A stretch of 64,000 nt of DNA from Flavobacterium resistens (GCF_900182645.1 NZ_FXTA01000005.1:1-64000); one strand, 5' to 3'. Shown: positions 42,174 to 51,639, counted from the first letter of the stretch. Numbers and translations are program-made. Notes: generated by a model not told the origin, from the letters alone.

Positions 42174-42832
42174 TGTTTGCTGTATATTTTTTCTTTAAAC
42201 AGAAATTTTCCAAGATCAATCAAATGATTCATTGGCGCTACATTCATTAATTCGAAGGAAGCATTCACTGATTTTTCAATGAAAATATCGGTTTTTTCAA
42301 AAGCGGCAGATTCATCATCCATCCAGAATTTAATGGTCAGCATCAACTGCAGCCAAGCCGATTCCTGAATGGCGCTTTCCTGAAACTTCTGGAATTTCTC
42401 CTGTTCTAATCTGTAATCATCTGTTAGAATTTCTGAAACGTATTCTTTGAAACTGTTTCTAAGCGATGTCAGCTGAACTAAATTTTTAAGCGGATTTCTG
42501 TCGATTTTAAGAGATTGAAGCACATAACTTCTGTTGGCAGTCAAAATCTCGAAGAAAGTAAAATAGAAACTCAGCATTTTATTTTTCATATCATATTGCT
42601 GATATTCTTCGTTTTTGTGAAGCAAGTTGACTGTGTTTTCAAAAAATAATCGGAATATTTCTTTTTCTAGACCTTCTAATGTTCCAAAAAAAGCATAAAA
42701 CTCCGCTTCGGTAAAATCATTTTCTTTTGCAAAATGAAAAACGGATTTTGGTTTCTGACCTTTTTCTAAAACTTCATTCATGTATATTGAAACGATATCA
42801 TCTTTAGTAATTACCTTTTTTTTAGTCGCCAT
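42170..42832 (-). CDS. TetR-family regulator
   Basis: 220 residues. N-terminal helix-turn-helix region (KDDIVSIYMNEVLEKGQKPKSVFHFAKENDFTEAEFYAFFG), a weakly conserved TetR form, and an all-helical ligand-binding part. First gene of a two-gene leftward unit with the AarF-like kinase; it is divergent from the epimerase across a short region with an inverted repeat. Confidence 0.8.
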   Translation of the reverse strand: MATKKKVITKDDIVSIYMNEVLEKGQKPKSVFHFAKENDFTEAEFYAFFGTLEGLEKEIFRLFFENTVNLLHKNEEYQQYDMKNKMLSFYFTFFEILTANRSYVLQSLKIDRNPLKNLVQLTSLRNSFKEYVSEILTDDYRLEQEKFQKFQESAIQESAWLQLMLTIKFWMDDESAAFEKTDIFIEKSVNASFELMNVAPMNHLIDLGKFLFKEKIYSKQ

Positions 42833-42868
42833 TTTATTAAAATTTAGAATTTGCCATAAAGGTAAACA

Positions 42869-42901
42869 TTGTTTAAGTACCTTTACTTATCCTTAAACAA
42901 G
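42869..42901. promoter_or_regulatory. Divergent operator-like inverted repeat
   Basis: TTGTTTAAG (42869-42877) faces CTTAAACAAG (42892-42901), 14 bases apart, between tetR and the divergent epimerase gene. Candidate TetR autoregulatory site. The half-site TTGTTTAA resembles the TTGTTAAACAA of the crtI palindrome. Confidence 0.5.
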
Positions 42902-42930
42902 AACCACTGTTAAATATATTATAAACTATT

Positions 42931-43842
42931 ATGGCTCAAAATGTTTTACTAACCGGCGGAACAGGATTTGTTGGTAAACATCTGACCGATGTTCTTATCG
43001 ACAATGGCTTTTCCGTGTCTGTTTTGACCCGATCTGAACAAAAAAACACGCCATCTATTACGTATTACAAATGGGATCTCAAAAGAAATTTTATTGAGAA
43101 AGAAGCCGTTCTGAATGCTGATTATATTATACATCTTGCCGGCGAAGGAATTGTTGAAAAAAGATGGACTAAAAGACGCAAAAAAGCAATTTTAGAAAGC
43201 CGAACAAAACCTATCGAACTTATTTTTTCAATTTTAGAAGAAAACAACAAAACAGTAAACGCATTTGTTTCTGCATCTGCAGTTGGAATTTATGGGGCAA
43301 TTACAAGCCACAAAATTTGCAATGAAGAAACGCGGCCCGCAAATGACTTTCTCGGAAAAACGTGCCAGATTTGGGAAAATACTGCCGACAAAATAAATAC
43401 ACTCGGAATTAGAACTGTCAAGATCAGAACTGGAATTGTTTTTGGAAAAGATGAAGGTTTCCTAAAAAAAGTTGTTCCGAGTTTTAAATCAGGTTTTGGT
43501 GCGGTTTTAGGCACAGGAAAACAGTATTTACCCTGGATTCACATTGATGATTTAGTTCAAATCTACCTGAAATCAATTACCGATGAAAATATAAATGGCG
43601 CATATAATGCCTGTGTTACAGATAACACAACAAATTCAGGGTTTTCAAAAACATTAGCGACTGTTTTAGGTTATGCCATCTGGCTTCCTAAAATACCTGC
43701 TTTCTTCTTAAAAATTGCGCTTGGAGAAATGAGCGAAGCGGTTTTAAAAGGACAACGTGTTGCATCACAAAAAATCCAGAAAACAGGATTTGAATTCCAG
43801 TTTACGGATTTAGAGCGAACGCTTCGAAATTGTCTGCAATAA
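42931..43842 (+). CDS. NAD-dependent epimerase-like protein (TIGR01777 type)
   Basis: 303 residues. Rossmann motif TGGTGFVGKHLTDVL near the N-terminus, AGEGIVEKRWTKRRKKAI and SASAVGIYG typical for this group, and PWIHIDDLVQIYL near residue 205. Extended SDR fold; in other bacteria these are called cell-division inhibitor SulA-like, without clear evidence. Substrate unknown. Divergent from tetR. Confidence 0.9.
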   Translation: MAQNVLLTGGTGFVGKHLTDVLIDNGFSVSVLTRSEQKNTPSITYYKWDLKRNFIEKEAVLNADYIIHLAGEGIVEKRWTKRRKKAILESRTKPIELIFSILEENNKTVNAFVSASAVGIYGAITSHKICNEETRPANDFLGKTCQIWENTADKINTLGIRTVKIRTGIVFGKDEGFLKKVVPSFKSGFGAVLGTGKQYLPWIHIDDLVQIYLKSITDENINGAYNACVTDNTTNSGFSKTLATVLGYAIWLPKIPAFFLKIALGEMSEAVLKGQRVASQKIQKTGFEFQFTDLERTLRNCLQ

Positions 43843-43936
43843 CATACGACTCAGACTCTACAAATTCTTGAGGTCAATATGCTGCTACCCATTTATTTTA
43901 AAAACCAAAAGAATTTGTAAAAATCTTCGTCAATTT

Positions 43937-44476
43937 TTATTTCATGATTCCCGTTAAATCGGTCTGGACAGTTTTTGAAATTTTGTTGGCTACAACGTAC
44001 GGAATTTCGATATTAAAATCTTCTACTGAAATAGGAAAAGTCGATACAATCTGAATTCCTTCAGGAACTCTTTTCATCAGCGCTTTTACCGCAATCATTT
44101 TCGATTTTCCATGCAGATATAATTTCCCTTTAATATCATATTCTTTTTCAGTTTCATCGATATTTTTCAAATCAAATTTTTCGATTTTGCCTTTAAAAAC
44201 AGCTTTTGGATAACGATGGCTTTCAATATAATTATCGTTAAAATGTTCCTGCATTAAATCCATTTTAAAACGAAAATCTTTGATAATAACAGTACAGATA
44301 AGCGTACTTGTTTCAGGTTCAAGAACAAGAGTTCCGAGCTTATTTACCGCTTTCACTTCTTCAAAAAAAGGAACAGAAGCTTCAAAATTTACAACCGCTG
44401 AATTGGTTCTAAATTTATCCTGAGCAAGCAAAGAAAATGCGGTAAAAAGTAAAATTAATAAAGTAGTTCTTTTCAT
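43937..44476 (-). CDS. YceI-like exported protein
   Basis: About 179 residues from ATG 44476 (an ATG 44488 gives 4 more). Signal peptide MKRTTLLILLFTAFSLLAQ. YceI/lipocalin-like beta-barrel: VNFEASVPFFEEVKAVNK, HFNDNYIESHRYPKAVFKG and GKLYLHGKSK. The family binds isoprenoid-type lipids in the periplasm. The context is a single gene convergent with the epimerase. Confidence 0.88.
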   Translation of the reverse strand: MKRTTLLILLFTAFSLLAQDKFRTNSAVVNFEASVPFFEEVKAVNKLGTLVLEPETSTLICTVIIKDFRFKMDLMQEHFNDNYIESHRYPKAVFKGKIEKFDLKNIDETEKEYDIKGKLYLHGKSKMIAVKALMKRVPEGIQIVSTFPISVEDFNIEIPYVVANKISKTVQTDLTGIMK

Positions 44477-44488
44477 AATCGTCATCAT

Positions 44489-44801
44489 TAAACAATTATG
44501 TCATTCGATTTTTTTATTTTAAGAAGAGAAAATCAGAACTTAAGATAATGGCTTAAAAAAATTGAATGGCAGTACTCCGTGAGATATTCTATAACCTAAT
44601 AATTATACTTAAAGTTACGAAATTTCTCTTTACAAAGTTCTTGAACTACTGCTAAAAATTTGTGAATATTTTGGGTGTGAAATGATTATTGTGAAATGTG
44701 AAATGAAAGCTATTTTACGTCTCACATCTTACATCTCACATCTTACATCTCACATCTCACATCTTACATCTTACATCTCACATTTCACACAGAACAAAAC
44801 G
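44489..44801. other. Gene-free stretch, mostly a heptad array
   Basis: 313 bases upstream of the YceI-like gene and downstream of the thioesterase. About one third is the heptad array 44677-44790; the rest is AT-rich with no structure that I can see. Confidence 0.6.
44677..44790. repeat. Heptad array, GTGAAAT / ATCTCAC type
   Basis: The clearest array: a short arm of GTGAAAT units, then ten units of ATCTCAC or ATCTTAC ending in ATTTCAC. The period is exactly 7 for over 100 bases, so the last units can pair back with the first. Units differ only in the fifth base (C or T), suggesting expansion by slippage. Confidence 0.8.
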
Positions 44802-45350
44802 CTAACTGATTTCCAAGAGAACATTGTATTTATCCAAGCTCGCTAAATCTTCGATAGAACTCACATTGGCAACTTTTTCATGCTCTTCAACTTCTTTTTT
44901 GATTTCAATATGCTTGATGGCTTTTCTAAAACGGCGTACTTCTTCCAGACTTGATAAAATAAGTCCTGGAACCTGAACACTTTTGCCTTCTTTATCTTTG
45001 GCAACCATTGTAAAATACGACGAATTACAATGTTTTATTACGCCGGTCTGAATGTTTTCGGCTTCAACACGAATTCCAACAACCATTGAACTTCTTCCTA
45101 CATAATTTACAGAAGCTTTCATAGTTACCAATTCACCAACTTCAATTGGTTTTAAAAAGTTTACTGTATCGACAGACGCGGTTACGCAATAATTCCCACT
45201 AAATTTTGATGCCGATGCAAACGCAATCTGATCCAGTAATTGTAAAATATATCCTCCATGAATTTTACCGCTAAAGTTGGTATGCGATGGCAGCATTAAT
45301 TCTGAAATACTAATTTTTGATGATGAAACGAGTTTGAAATCTGAAGTCAT
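44802..45350 (-). CDS. Acyl-CoA thioesterase, YciA-like hotdog fold
   Basis: 182 residues. Hotdog-fold thioesterase: MLPSHTNFSGKIHGGYILQLLDQIAFASAS, GELVTMKASVNYVGRSSM and a coiled-coil C-terminus. The Asp and His of the active region are present (HGGYILQLLDQ). Cleaves acyl-CoA; chain length unknown. Its stop abuts the heptad array. Confidence 0.9.
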   Translation of the reverse strand: MTSDFKLVSSSKISISELMLPSHTNFSGKIHGGYILQLLDQIAFASASKFSGNYCVTASVDTVNFLKPIEVGELVTMKASVNYVGRSSMVVGIRVEAENIQTGVIKHCNSSYFTMVAKDKEGKSVQVPGLILSSLEEVRRFRKAIKHIEIKKEVEEHEKVANVSSIEDLASLDKYNVLLEIS

Positions 45351-45403
45351 GTCTTTGTTTTTTTTTGTATTTTATATTATTCTGGATGTAGTTAAATCGT
45401 AAT

Positions 45404-46777
45404 CTAATTTAAAAATTGATTTTCGTCTTCATTTGAGGCTCTTGCAATAATATTTTCAGGTAGCGACTTCTTTGCCTTTGCTCCCATTTTTTTAAGTCTT
45501 TCAACGCTTGAAATTAAGTTTCCCTTTCCGTCAACTAATTTATTCATAGCACTTTCATATTCCGTTTTGGTATCCTTTATTTTATTCCCAATTCGGACCA
45601 AATCACTCACAAAACCTTCAAATTTATCATAAAGTGCGCCGGCTTGTCTTGCAATCTCAAAAGCATTTTCCTGTTGTTTCTGATTCGTCCACATGCTGTC
45701 AATTGTGCGCAAAGTCGCCAATAAAGTAGTCGGAGTTACAATTACAATATTTTTATCAAAAGCTCTATTATATAAGGTAGCATCTTCGTTTAAAGCAATT
45801 GCAAAAGCAGGTTCTATCGGAATAAAAAGTAAAACAAAATCCGGACTTTCAATTTGATATAAATCGTGATAGTTTTTGTTTCCTAGTTGCTCAACATGTC
45901 TTTTTATAGAACTAACATGTTCTTTCAGAAAATCGATTTTCAATAATTCTGATTCTTCGTTAACCCATTTTTCGTAAGCAACCAATGAAACTTTAGAATC
46001 GACGATCATTTTTTTTCCATCGGGCAAATTGATTACAACATCGGGCAGTACTCGGCTTCCTTCTGTATTGGTAAAACTTTGCTGCACTTCATATTCGCGT
46101 CCTTTTTCTAAACCAGATTTTTCTAAAACACGTTCCAGAACTAGTTCACCCCAATTTCCCTGCATTTTAGTATCGCCTTTCAAAGCTTTCGTCAAATTCA
46201 GGGTTTCTTTGCTCATTTGCGCATTCATTTCGCTTAAGCCAATAATCTGCTGGCGCAAAGCGGCATGATAATCAATACTTTCTTTATGCGTTTGTTCGAC
46301 TTTTTTCTCAAATCCCTGAATTTTATCCTGAAGTGGCAACAGAATGCTCTTCATATTTTCGCTGTTCTGTTCTGTAAATTTAGCCGACTTTTCTTCAAGG
46401 ATTTTATTTGCCAGGTTTTCAAATTCTTTGGTGAATTTTTCCTGAAGCTCTGTTATTTCAACTTTCTGTTCTTTATGGCGTTCCCATAAATTTTCAAAAT
46501 CGACTTCTTTTTTTGAAAGCTGAATTGCGAGACTGTCTTTTTCTGTTCTTATATTTTCTTTTTCAGCATTGATTAATTGAATCTGTTTCTGAAAATTATT
46601 TCTTTCCGTTTCAAGTTGCTCTTTTTGCAGTTCTTGCTGATTTAAATTGGCATTTAATTTTTCTTCCAAGCTCACTTTTTCAGTTTGAGATTTAGCCGAC
46701 ATTAAAAGTTTCCCCAAGTAAATACCTAAAAATAGCGCCACAATAAAAGCCAACAAAACGGGAAGAAAGTTCAACAT
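45404..46777 (-). CDS. rmuC: DNA recombination protein RmuC homologue
   Basis: 457 residues. One N-terminal membrane segment, a long coiled coil (about 30-190, many Glu/Gln/Lys), then the RmuC domain with GNWGELVLERVLEKSGL, LPDVVINLPDGKKMIVDSK and TPTTLLATLRTI. In E. coli RmuC limits inversions at short inverted repeats, possibly as a restriction-like nuclease. Of interest given the inverted arrays in this genome. Confidence 0.93.
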   Translation of the reverse strand: MLNFLPVLLAFIVALFLGIYLGKLLMSAKSQTEKVSLEEKLNANLNQQELQKEQLETERNNFQKQIQLINAEKENIRTEKDSLAIQLSKKEVDFENLWERHKEQKVEITELQEKFTKEFENLANKILEEKSAKFTEQNSENMKSILLPLQDKIQGFEKKVEQTHKESIDYHAALRQQIIGLSEMNAQMSKETLNLTKALKGDTKMQGNWGELVLERVLEKSGLEKGREYEVQQSFTNTEGSRVLPDVVINLPDGKKMIVDSKVSLVAYEKWVNEESELLKIDFLKEHVSSIKRHVEQLGNKNYHDLYQIESPDFVLLFIPIEPAFAIALNEDATLYNRAFDKNIVIVTPTTLLATLRTIDSMWTNQKQQENAFEIARQAGALYDKFEGFVSDLVRIGNKIKDTKTEYESAMNKLVDGKGNLISSVERLKKMGAKAKKSLPENIIARASNEDENQFLN

Positions 46778-46967
46778 ATCTAAGTTTTTTTTAAGTAAAA
46801 GTACGCAATAATACGTAGTAGTAAATCTTTAAAATTAAAATTTCACGAATTCACAACTATTCTAAATTAAATCATCATTTTGAAAAAAATTAAAAGAAAA
46901 AATAAATTTCTACGCAACCTTTTTAAAACTCAGCCATCTACAAAGTATAACCTATTAAAATAATATA

Positions 46968-47843
46968 ATGAAAAAATTAATGTTGAGCTTATTTATAGCT
47001 TTTGGATTGAGTGCATGCTCTTTAGGAAATGATGATTTAAATGTAGATTGTGGAGCTAATAAAGAACTAGCTTTTGCAGGTTATCCATTTTTGTGCAATT
47101 ATGCGGTTAAAACGTACCCAAATGATCCGGCTGCTGTCATAGTGACATCTCAAGAAAAATTGGATTTCCTTTTCACTAAACATGAAAATACATGTCCGAT
47201 TGCAACTGACCCAAATATAGATTTTAATAAAAATATGATAGTTGGAATTTTTGCAGGTATGAAATCTACAAGCGGATATTCTATAAAAATGACTTCAGTA
47301 GTCGAAAACAACTGCGAAATTTTAATTACTTACTTCGAAAGTGGTCCTCAATCTGGAGAAACAACTAATTCAGCTCCGACATATCCTTCGGATTTTATTA
47401 TACTTCCAAGATCTTCTAAAACAATCATTTTCAGTAAAACTACGGAAAGTCCAGATAATATTATTATCGGAAGCTATTTTGGAAATTGTTCAGGTTCTGA
47501 TTGCCAAAACTTCTTTCAACTGAATGATTTTAATATTCTAAAATTAACTAGTACAGCTTCTGGAAATTTCAATTTTGATCAGTCTGCTTATTTTGCAAAA
47601 ACTAAAAGAGGTGAATATACTGCATTTGGAAAAATTATTCCTTCAGAAATTTTAAGCTTAAAAGGACAAAATAAAACGTTTGGAACACCAGATTCAGCAA
47701 ACCAGGGCGGTGTCTTTTTCCAATGGAAACAAGGAGCAACAACAACTAAAATTTTTCTTGACAATAACGATACAGCAGATCAAAGTACAGATGTCATCAC
47801 TTTCAAAAGAGCGATTAAAGATAAAATCACAAATCTAAAATAA
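46968..47843 (+). CDS. Lipoprotein with PrcB-like domain
   Basis: 291 residues, lipoprotein signal with C17 (FGLSAC). The middle part (about 55-150) resembles the PrcB C-terminal domain: VIVTSQEKLDFLF, FNKNMIVGIFAGMKSTSGYSI. The rest is strand-rich and unrecognised. Followed 7 bases later by a second exported protein, then by the ECF sigma unit. PrcB is a partner of a protease in other Bacteroidota, but no protease is nearby. Confidence 0.65.
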   Translation: MKKLMLSLFIAFGLSACSLGNDDLNVDCGANKELAFAGYPFLCNYAVKTYPNDPAAVIVTSQEKLDFLFTKHENTCPIATDPNIDFNKNMIVGIFAGMKSTSGYSIKMTSVVENNCEILITYFESGPQSGETTNSAPTYPSDFIILPRSSKTIIFSKTTESPDNIIIGSYFGNCSGSDCQNFFQLNDFNILKLTSTASGNFNFDQSAYFAKTKRGEYTAFGKIIPSEILSLKGQNKTFGTPDSANQGGVFFQWKQGATTTKIFLDNNDTADQSTDVITFKRAIKDKITNLK

Positions 47844-47850
47844 TCTGATT

Positions 47851-48249
47851 ATGAAGAAACATTTTTTATTTCTTATAGTTTTTGGACTTTTCAATACAGC
47901 CTATTCAATTGATTCTTCCAATTTAAATTCGGGTTCAATTGTAAATACTTGGATTTGGGAAAAATCAGTCGGTGGAGTAAGCAATCCTTATATAGCAACA
48001 CCAAAAACTGCTGGTTTTAACAAAAAAGTAATTTTTACTTCAAACGGAAGAGTTATCACTTATAAAAATGATGTCGAAATTAGAAACAGCTCTTATGAAA
48101 TAGGAAAAGGAATTGGGTTTGCTGATCAGACAGAACACGAACTAATTACCTTTGAAGGCAAGACATACGTAATAGAAAACCTTGATAATCAAAACCTAAC
48201 CATTGTAAGCAACAATCAGGATGCTGCGCGCAGTATCTTTAAAAGATAG
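47851..48249 (+). CDS. Exported protein, lipocalin-like character
   Basis: 132 residues with a signal peptide (MKKHFLFLIVFGLFNTAYS). Beta-rich, with IVNTWIWEKSVGG at the start and KKVIFTSNGRVITYKNDVEI, like small lipocalin-type proteins in Bacteroidota. Not assignable to a named family. In one unit with the PrcB-like lipoprotein. Confidence 0.65.
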   Translation: MKKHFLFLIVFGLFNTAYSIDSSNLNSGSIVNTWIWEKSVGGVSNPYIATPKTAGFNKKVIFTSNGRVITYKNDVEIRNSSYEIGKGIGFADQTEHELITFEGKTYVIENLDNQNLTIVSNNQDAARSIFKR

Positions 48250-48300
48250 TTTTTTAAGTTTATATAAACTATTTTTGCAAAACCAAACAATACCACTTTT

Positions 48301-48852
48301 TTGAAAGACGATTTAGAAAAATACATTAGGCTCTGCATGGAGAATAACCGAGAAGGACAGCTGAAAATCTATCAGCTGTTTTCTCCGGTTTTATATGGTA
48401 TATGCTTAAAGTATATGAAAAATGAAGATGATGCCAAAGATGTTTTTCAAGAAGCATTTGTAATTGTCTTTCAGAAAATAAGCCAATATAAATTTGAAGG
48501 AAGTTTTGAAGGCTGGCTAAAACGGATTTTCATCAACAAACTCATTGAAACTTTAAATAAAAAGAAAAAAGAAAGTTTCTTTTTAGATGTTTTTGATCCG
48601 GATACTGATTTTATTGAAGAAGAAGAATTAGATACAATTCCGATAGAAAAAGAAAAACTATTAGAATATATTCGGGATTTACCCGATCAATACAGGACGG
48701 TTTTCAACTTATATGTTTTTGAACATATGAAACATAAAGAAATAGCCGAATTATTGAAGATTTCAGAAGGAACATCAAAATCAAATTTAAACAGGGCAAA
48801 AGGAATTTTGCAGAAAAGGATTTTGAGCATAAAAAATTTTAAAATAGCATGA
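48301..48852 (+). CDS. ECF sigma factor
   Basis: 183 residues from TTG 48301; a -7 match TATTTTTG (48270-48277) leaves a leader of about 17 bases, which supports the TTG. Region 2: LFSPVLYGICLKYMKNEDDAKDVFQEAF; region 4: DLPDQYRTVFNLYVFEHMKHKEIAELL and SEGTSKSNLNRAKG. Directs RNA polymerase to a small regulon. Overlaps the next gene by 4 bases, so it is coupled to its likely anti-sigma factor. Confidence 0.93.
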   Translation: MKDDLEKYIRLCMENNREGQLKIYQLFSPVLYGICLKYMKNEDDAKDVFQEAFVIVFQKISQYKFEGSFEGWLKRIFINKLIETLNKKKKESFFLDVFDPDTDFIEEEELDTIPIEKEKLLEYIRDLPDQYRTVFNLYVFEHMKHKEIAELLKISEGTSKSNLNRAKGILQKRILSIKNFKIA

Positions 48853-50963
48853 AGAAGCAAAAAATAGAAGATATTTTTTCATCATTGGAAGACTTTTCGA
48901 GTGTTCCGCCACCAGAACTTTGGGCTGGTATTGAGGAAAAACTAGACAAACCTAAAAAGAAAAAAAGAGTGATTCTTTGGTGGTCGGCTGCGGCATGCTT
49001 ATTATTATGCTTATCACTTCCTGCAGTTCTGTCTGATTCGGGCAATAAAATTGGCAATGGTACTTCTGTAGAAAAAAACAATGTAGTTCTTGATGAAAAT
49101 CAAAATGGTGAAAACCAAGCAAAACCAACTTCAACAGAAGATCAAAATTCGGAAAACAATAAAGAAGGAATTTTAAAACCAAATTCGGAAAACGCTACAA
49201 AGGCTACAAATAATTCGATTGTAAATCAAACGAAAGAAACGGCAGTTGCTGAAAATAATTCGGAAAACGAAAACGCTTCTAAAACTCCACTTTCAAAATC
49301 AAATGTTTCAAAATCAAACATTATAAACAGCAATACAAATCAGGCTGTCGCCGAAGGAAAAACTGCGGAAGAGAAAAACGATCAATTTTCTGTTAGTAGA
49401 AATCAAAAAACAAACTCAGAAAAACAAATTTCGAATCAGGCAGTTGCAGTTAAACATTATAATTCAGCGAAAGAAAATAGATTTAATTCAGCTGAGAAAT
49501 ATCAATTGAATACTTCAGAAACTCAGAAATTAAACGCTGAAAAAAGTAATTCAAATCAAGCTGTAGCAGTTAAAAATTACGATTCAGAAAAACAAAACGG
49601 ATTTAATTCTGCTGGAAAAAATCAGTTGAATACTTTAGAAAATCAGAAATTAAACACTGAAAAAAGCAATTCAAATCAAGCTGTAGCAGTTAAAAATTAT
49701 AATTCAGAAAAACAAAACAGGTTTAATTCAGCCGAGAAAAATCAGTTTAACACTTCTGAAAACAAAAAATCAAACAACGAAAAAGGAAATTCGAATCAGG
49801 CTATCGCATTTAAGAATTATACTTCAGGAAAACAAAACGGGTTTACTTCTGCGGGAAAAAATCAATTTTCTGAAAATGAAAAAAGAAATCTTGATAAAGT
49901 TTTGGCTGAAAAAACATTCACAAGCAAAACAACGAATTCATTTAATACGACTTCAAAAAACCAACTTCCAAATTCTGTTTTTGAAAGCAATTTAAATTCG
50001 AATGCAAATAATGTTGCTTTAAATCCTTCGAAAACAAATTCAACGGAAAGAAAGCCAAATATGCTGAGTGAAAACAAAAAGGAAACTTTAGACAAGACTC
50101 AGAAATCAGAAAATGTAATTGCTGAAAACATTCAAAAAAACAATTTAAAAAACAATGCGGTTTTAAGCAAACAGGATTCTGTACAATTTGCAGAACTTCA
50201 AATTATGCAAGATGCACTCGCAACTTTTTTAGTAGACAGAAAAAAAGAAAAGAAACCTAAAACCGCTTCAAGTGGTGAGAAATGGGCAGTTGAAGTTTTT
50301 GCAGGAGTAGCAAGTTCTGAAAACTATAAAAATGACAAAACGCTGGGCAACGTCAACGATTCCAAACAAAGTAACAGTTATGGAGTGAAAACGAAATACA
50401 AGCTCAACAAAAAATGGGCTGTAGGTTCTGGATTTAAAATAAATGAATTAGGACAAAGTGTTGCAAATGTTTCATATATTAGCACGAAAAATAATGCATT
50501 TTTAGGAACCAGTGATTATTTAATACAAAATGCGACCGTTCCTCAGATTGCAACAAACGAAAGTTATGTACTGGTTTCTAATACCACAAGAAATGCACTG
50601 AATAGTAATAATATTCAGAGTGGAAACTTAGATCAGAGTTTGAAATATATCGAAATGCCATTAGAGGTTTCGTATGCTGTTTTTTCAAAAAACAAAGCAA
50701 GTATCAGTTTAAATACAGGCGGATTTGTTGGAAAATTAATTGGAAATAGCATTGCTATTGATGGAAATTCAATTGGTGAAAACGCAAACGCAAATAGTTT
50801 TGTTTACGGACCAACTTTAAGCAGTACAGTACAATATCGAGTTTATAAAAAAACAAATATTTTTGTAGAACCAGCTATGAATTATTATATGAATCCTTTG
50901 AGCAGTCAGTCTTTCAATCAATTCCAATGGGGATTGAACTTTGGATTGAATGTTTCATTTTAA
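48849..50963 (+). CDS. Anti-sigma-like / outer-membrane barrel fusion with 40-aa repeats
   Basis: 704 residues. N-terminus (1-40) MKKQKIEDIFSSLEDFSSVPP is like anti-sigma factors, then a membrane segment (about 40-60, WWSAAACLLLCLSLPAVL). A low-complexity Asn/Ser/Lys/Glu-rich region follows (about 75-450) with four 40-residue repeats, then a C-terminal part (about 475-704) resembling a beta-barrel (strands such as WAVEVFAGVASS, GVKTKYKLNKKW; final NFGLNVSF). Tethering inner and outer membrane would fit a sensor of envelope state (inference). Overlaps the sigma gene by 4 bases. Confidence 0.75.
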   Translation: MKKQKIEDIFSSLEDFSSVPPPELWAGIEEKLDKPKKKKRVILWWSAAACLLLCLSLPAVLSDSGNKIGNGTSVEKNNVVLDENQNGENQAKPTSTEDQNSENNKEGILKPNSENATKATNNSIVNQTKETAVAENNSENENASKTPLSKSNVSKSNIINSNTNQAVAEGKTAEEKNDQFSVSRNQKTNSEKQISNQAVAVKHYNSAKENRFNSAEKYQLNTSETQKLNAEKSNSNQAVAVKNYDSEKQNGFNSAGKNQLNTLENQKLNTEKSNSNQAVAVKNYNSEKQNRFNSAEKNQFNTSENKKSNNEKGNSNQAIAFKNYTSGKQNGFTSAGKNQFSENEKRNLDKVLAEKTFTSKTTNSFNTTSKNQLPNSVFESNLNSNANNVALNPSKTNSTERKPNMLSENKKETLDKTQKSENVIAENIQKNNLKNNAVLSKQDSVQFAELQIMQDALATFLVDRKKEKKPKTASSGEKWAVEVFAGVASSENYKNDKTLGNVNDSKQSNSYGVKTKYKLNKKWAVGSGFKINELGQSVANVSYISTKNNAFLGTSDYLIQNATVPQIATNESYVLVSNTTRNALNSNNIQSGNLDQSLKYIEMPLEVSYAVFSKNKASISLNTGGFVGKLIGNSIAIDGNSIGENANANSFVYGPTLSSTVQYRVYKKTNIFVEPAMNYYMNPLSSQSFNQFQWGLNFGLNVSF
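49434..49910 (+). repeat. 120-bp tandem repeats inside the fusion gene
   Basis: Four copies of a 120-base unit starting at about 49434, 49554, 49674 and 49794, each encoding NQAVAVKNY followed by NS-EKQNRFNS-like residues. The fourth is degenerate. Reading frame is kept, so repeat number can change without frameshift. Confidence 0.85.
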
Positions 50964-51054
50964 AAAAATTATTAACTATTTAAACCCCAAAACCAACGTA
51001 ACCCCCTAAACCTACATAATTTTGAAAACAAGCCTAAAAGCAAGTCTTCTCAAA

Positions 51055-51582
51055 ATGATCGTAAAAAACCATTGGTCGAACCACAAATCTTTCCCCAAGG
51101 ATTTGATTTTAGCCAAGGAACTGGTTTATGATTGTTTTGATTTTGATTGCACTCAGCCACAGCAGGAAAGTGAAAGCATTGATTACAGTGCCTATCGCTT
51201 CCAGATGAATGAAAAAAACATTTGTTATCGTGAGGCTAAAATCACTCCAGCCAAAACCGGGCAATTTGTCACTTTGTGGAAACGAAGCAGACTTGGAGTA
51301 ATCGAACCTTTTGATCATTCTGATGCCATCGATTTTGTCATCGTAAGTGTCCGAAAAGATAATCTTTTGGGACAATTCATCTTTCCAAAAAATGTGATGC
51401 TGGAAAAAGCCATTTTTTCTTCAAAAACCGAAGAAGGAAAAAGAGCCATCAGAGTTTATCCGCCTTGGGATGAAACTGAAAGCAAACAAGCCAAAAAAAC
51501 ACAGCAATGGCAATTGGATTATTTTTATCCGATAGTTCCTGAACCTGATTTTGACGCTTTTAAAAAATTGATTTCCTATTAA
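51055..51582 (+). CDS. MepB-family protein
   Basis: 175 residues from ATG 51055. A TTG at 51022 falls inside a -7 match TAATTTTG (51017-51024) and is rejected. MepB pattern: YSAYRFQMNEKNICYREAKITPAKTGQFVTLWKR and EGKRAIRVYPPWDETESKQA. In Staphylococcus mepB lies with a drug exporter; its biochemical role is unknown. Single gene with a terminator. Confidence 0.85.
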   Translation: MIVKNHWSNHKSFPKDLILAKELVYDCFDFDCTQPQQESESIDYSAYRFQMNEKNICYREAKITPAKTGQFVTLWKRSRLGVIEPFDHSDAIDFVIVSVRKDNLLGQFIFPKNVMLEKAIFSSKTEEGKRAIRVYPPWDETESKQAKKTQQWQLDYFYPIVPEPDFDAFKKLISY

Positions 51583-51585
51583 TAC

Positions 51586-51623
51586 AAAAAAAGGCTGCCT
51601 GGAAAAACAGACAGCCTTTTTTA
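51586..51623. terminator. Two-way terminator between MepB and SDR genes
   Basis: AAAAAAAGGCTG pairs with CAGCCTTTTTT with a few unpaired bases in between. T runs on both strands suit the convergent genes. Confidence 0.8.
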
Positions 51624-51639
51624 CTTTTATATTTCAAAG

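Noticed and set aside
44677..44790. CRISPR array
   Set aside because: Units are 7 bases with no spacers, and no cas genes are present; it is a heptad array.
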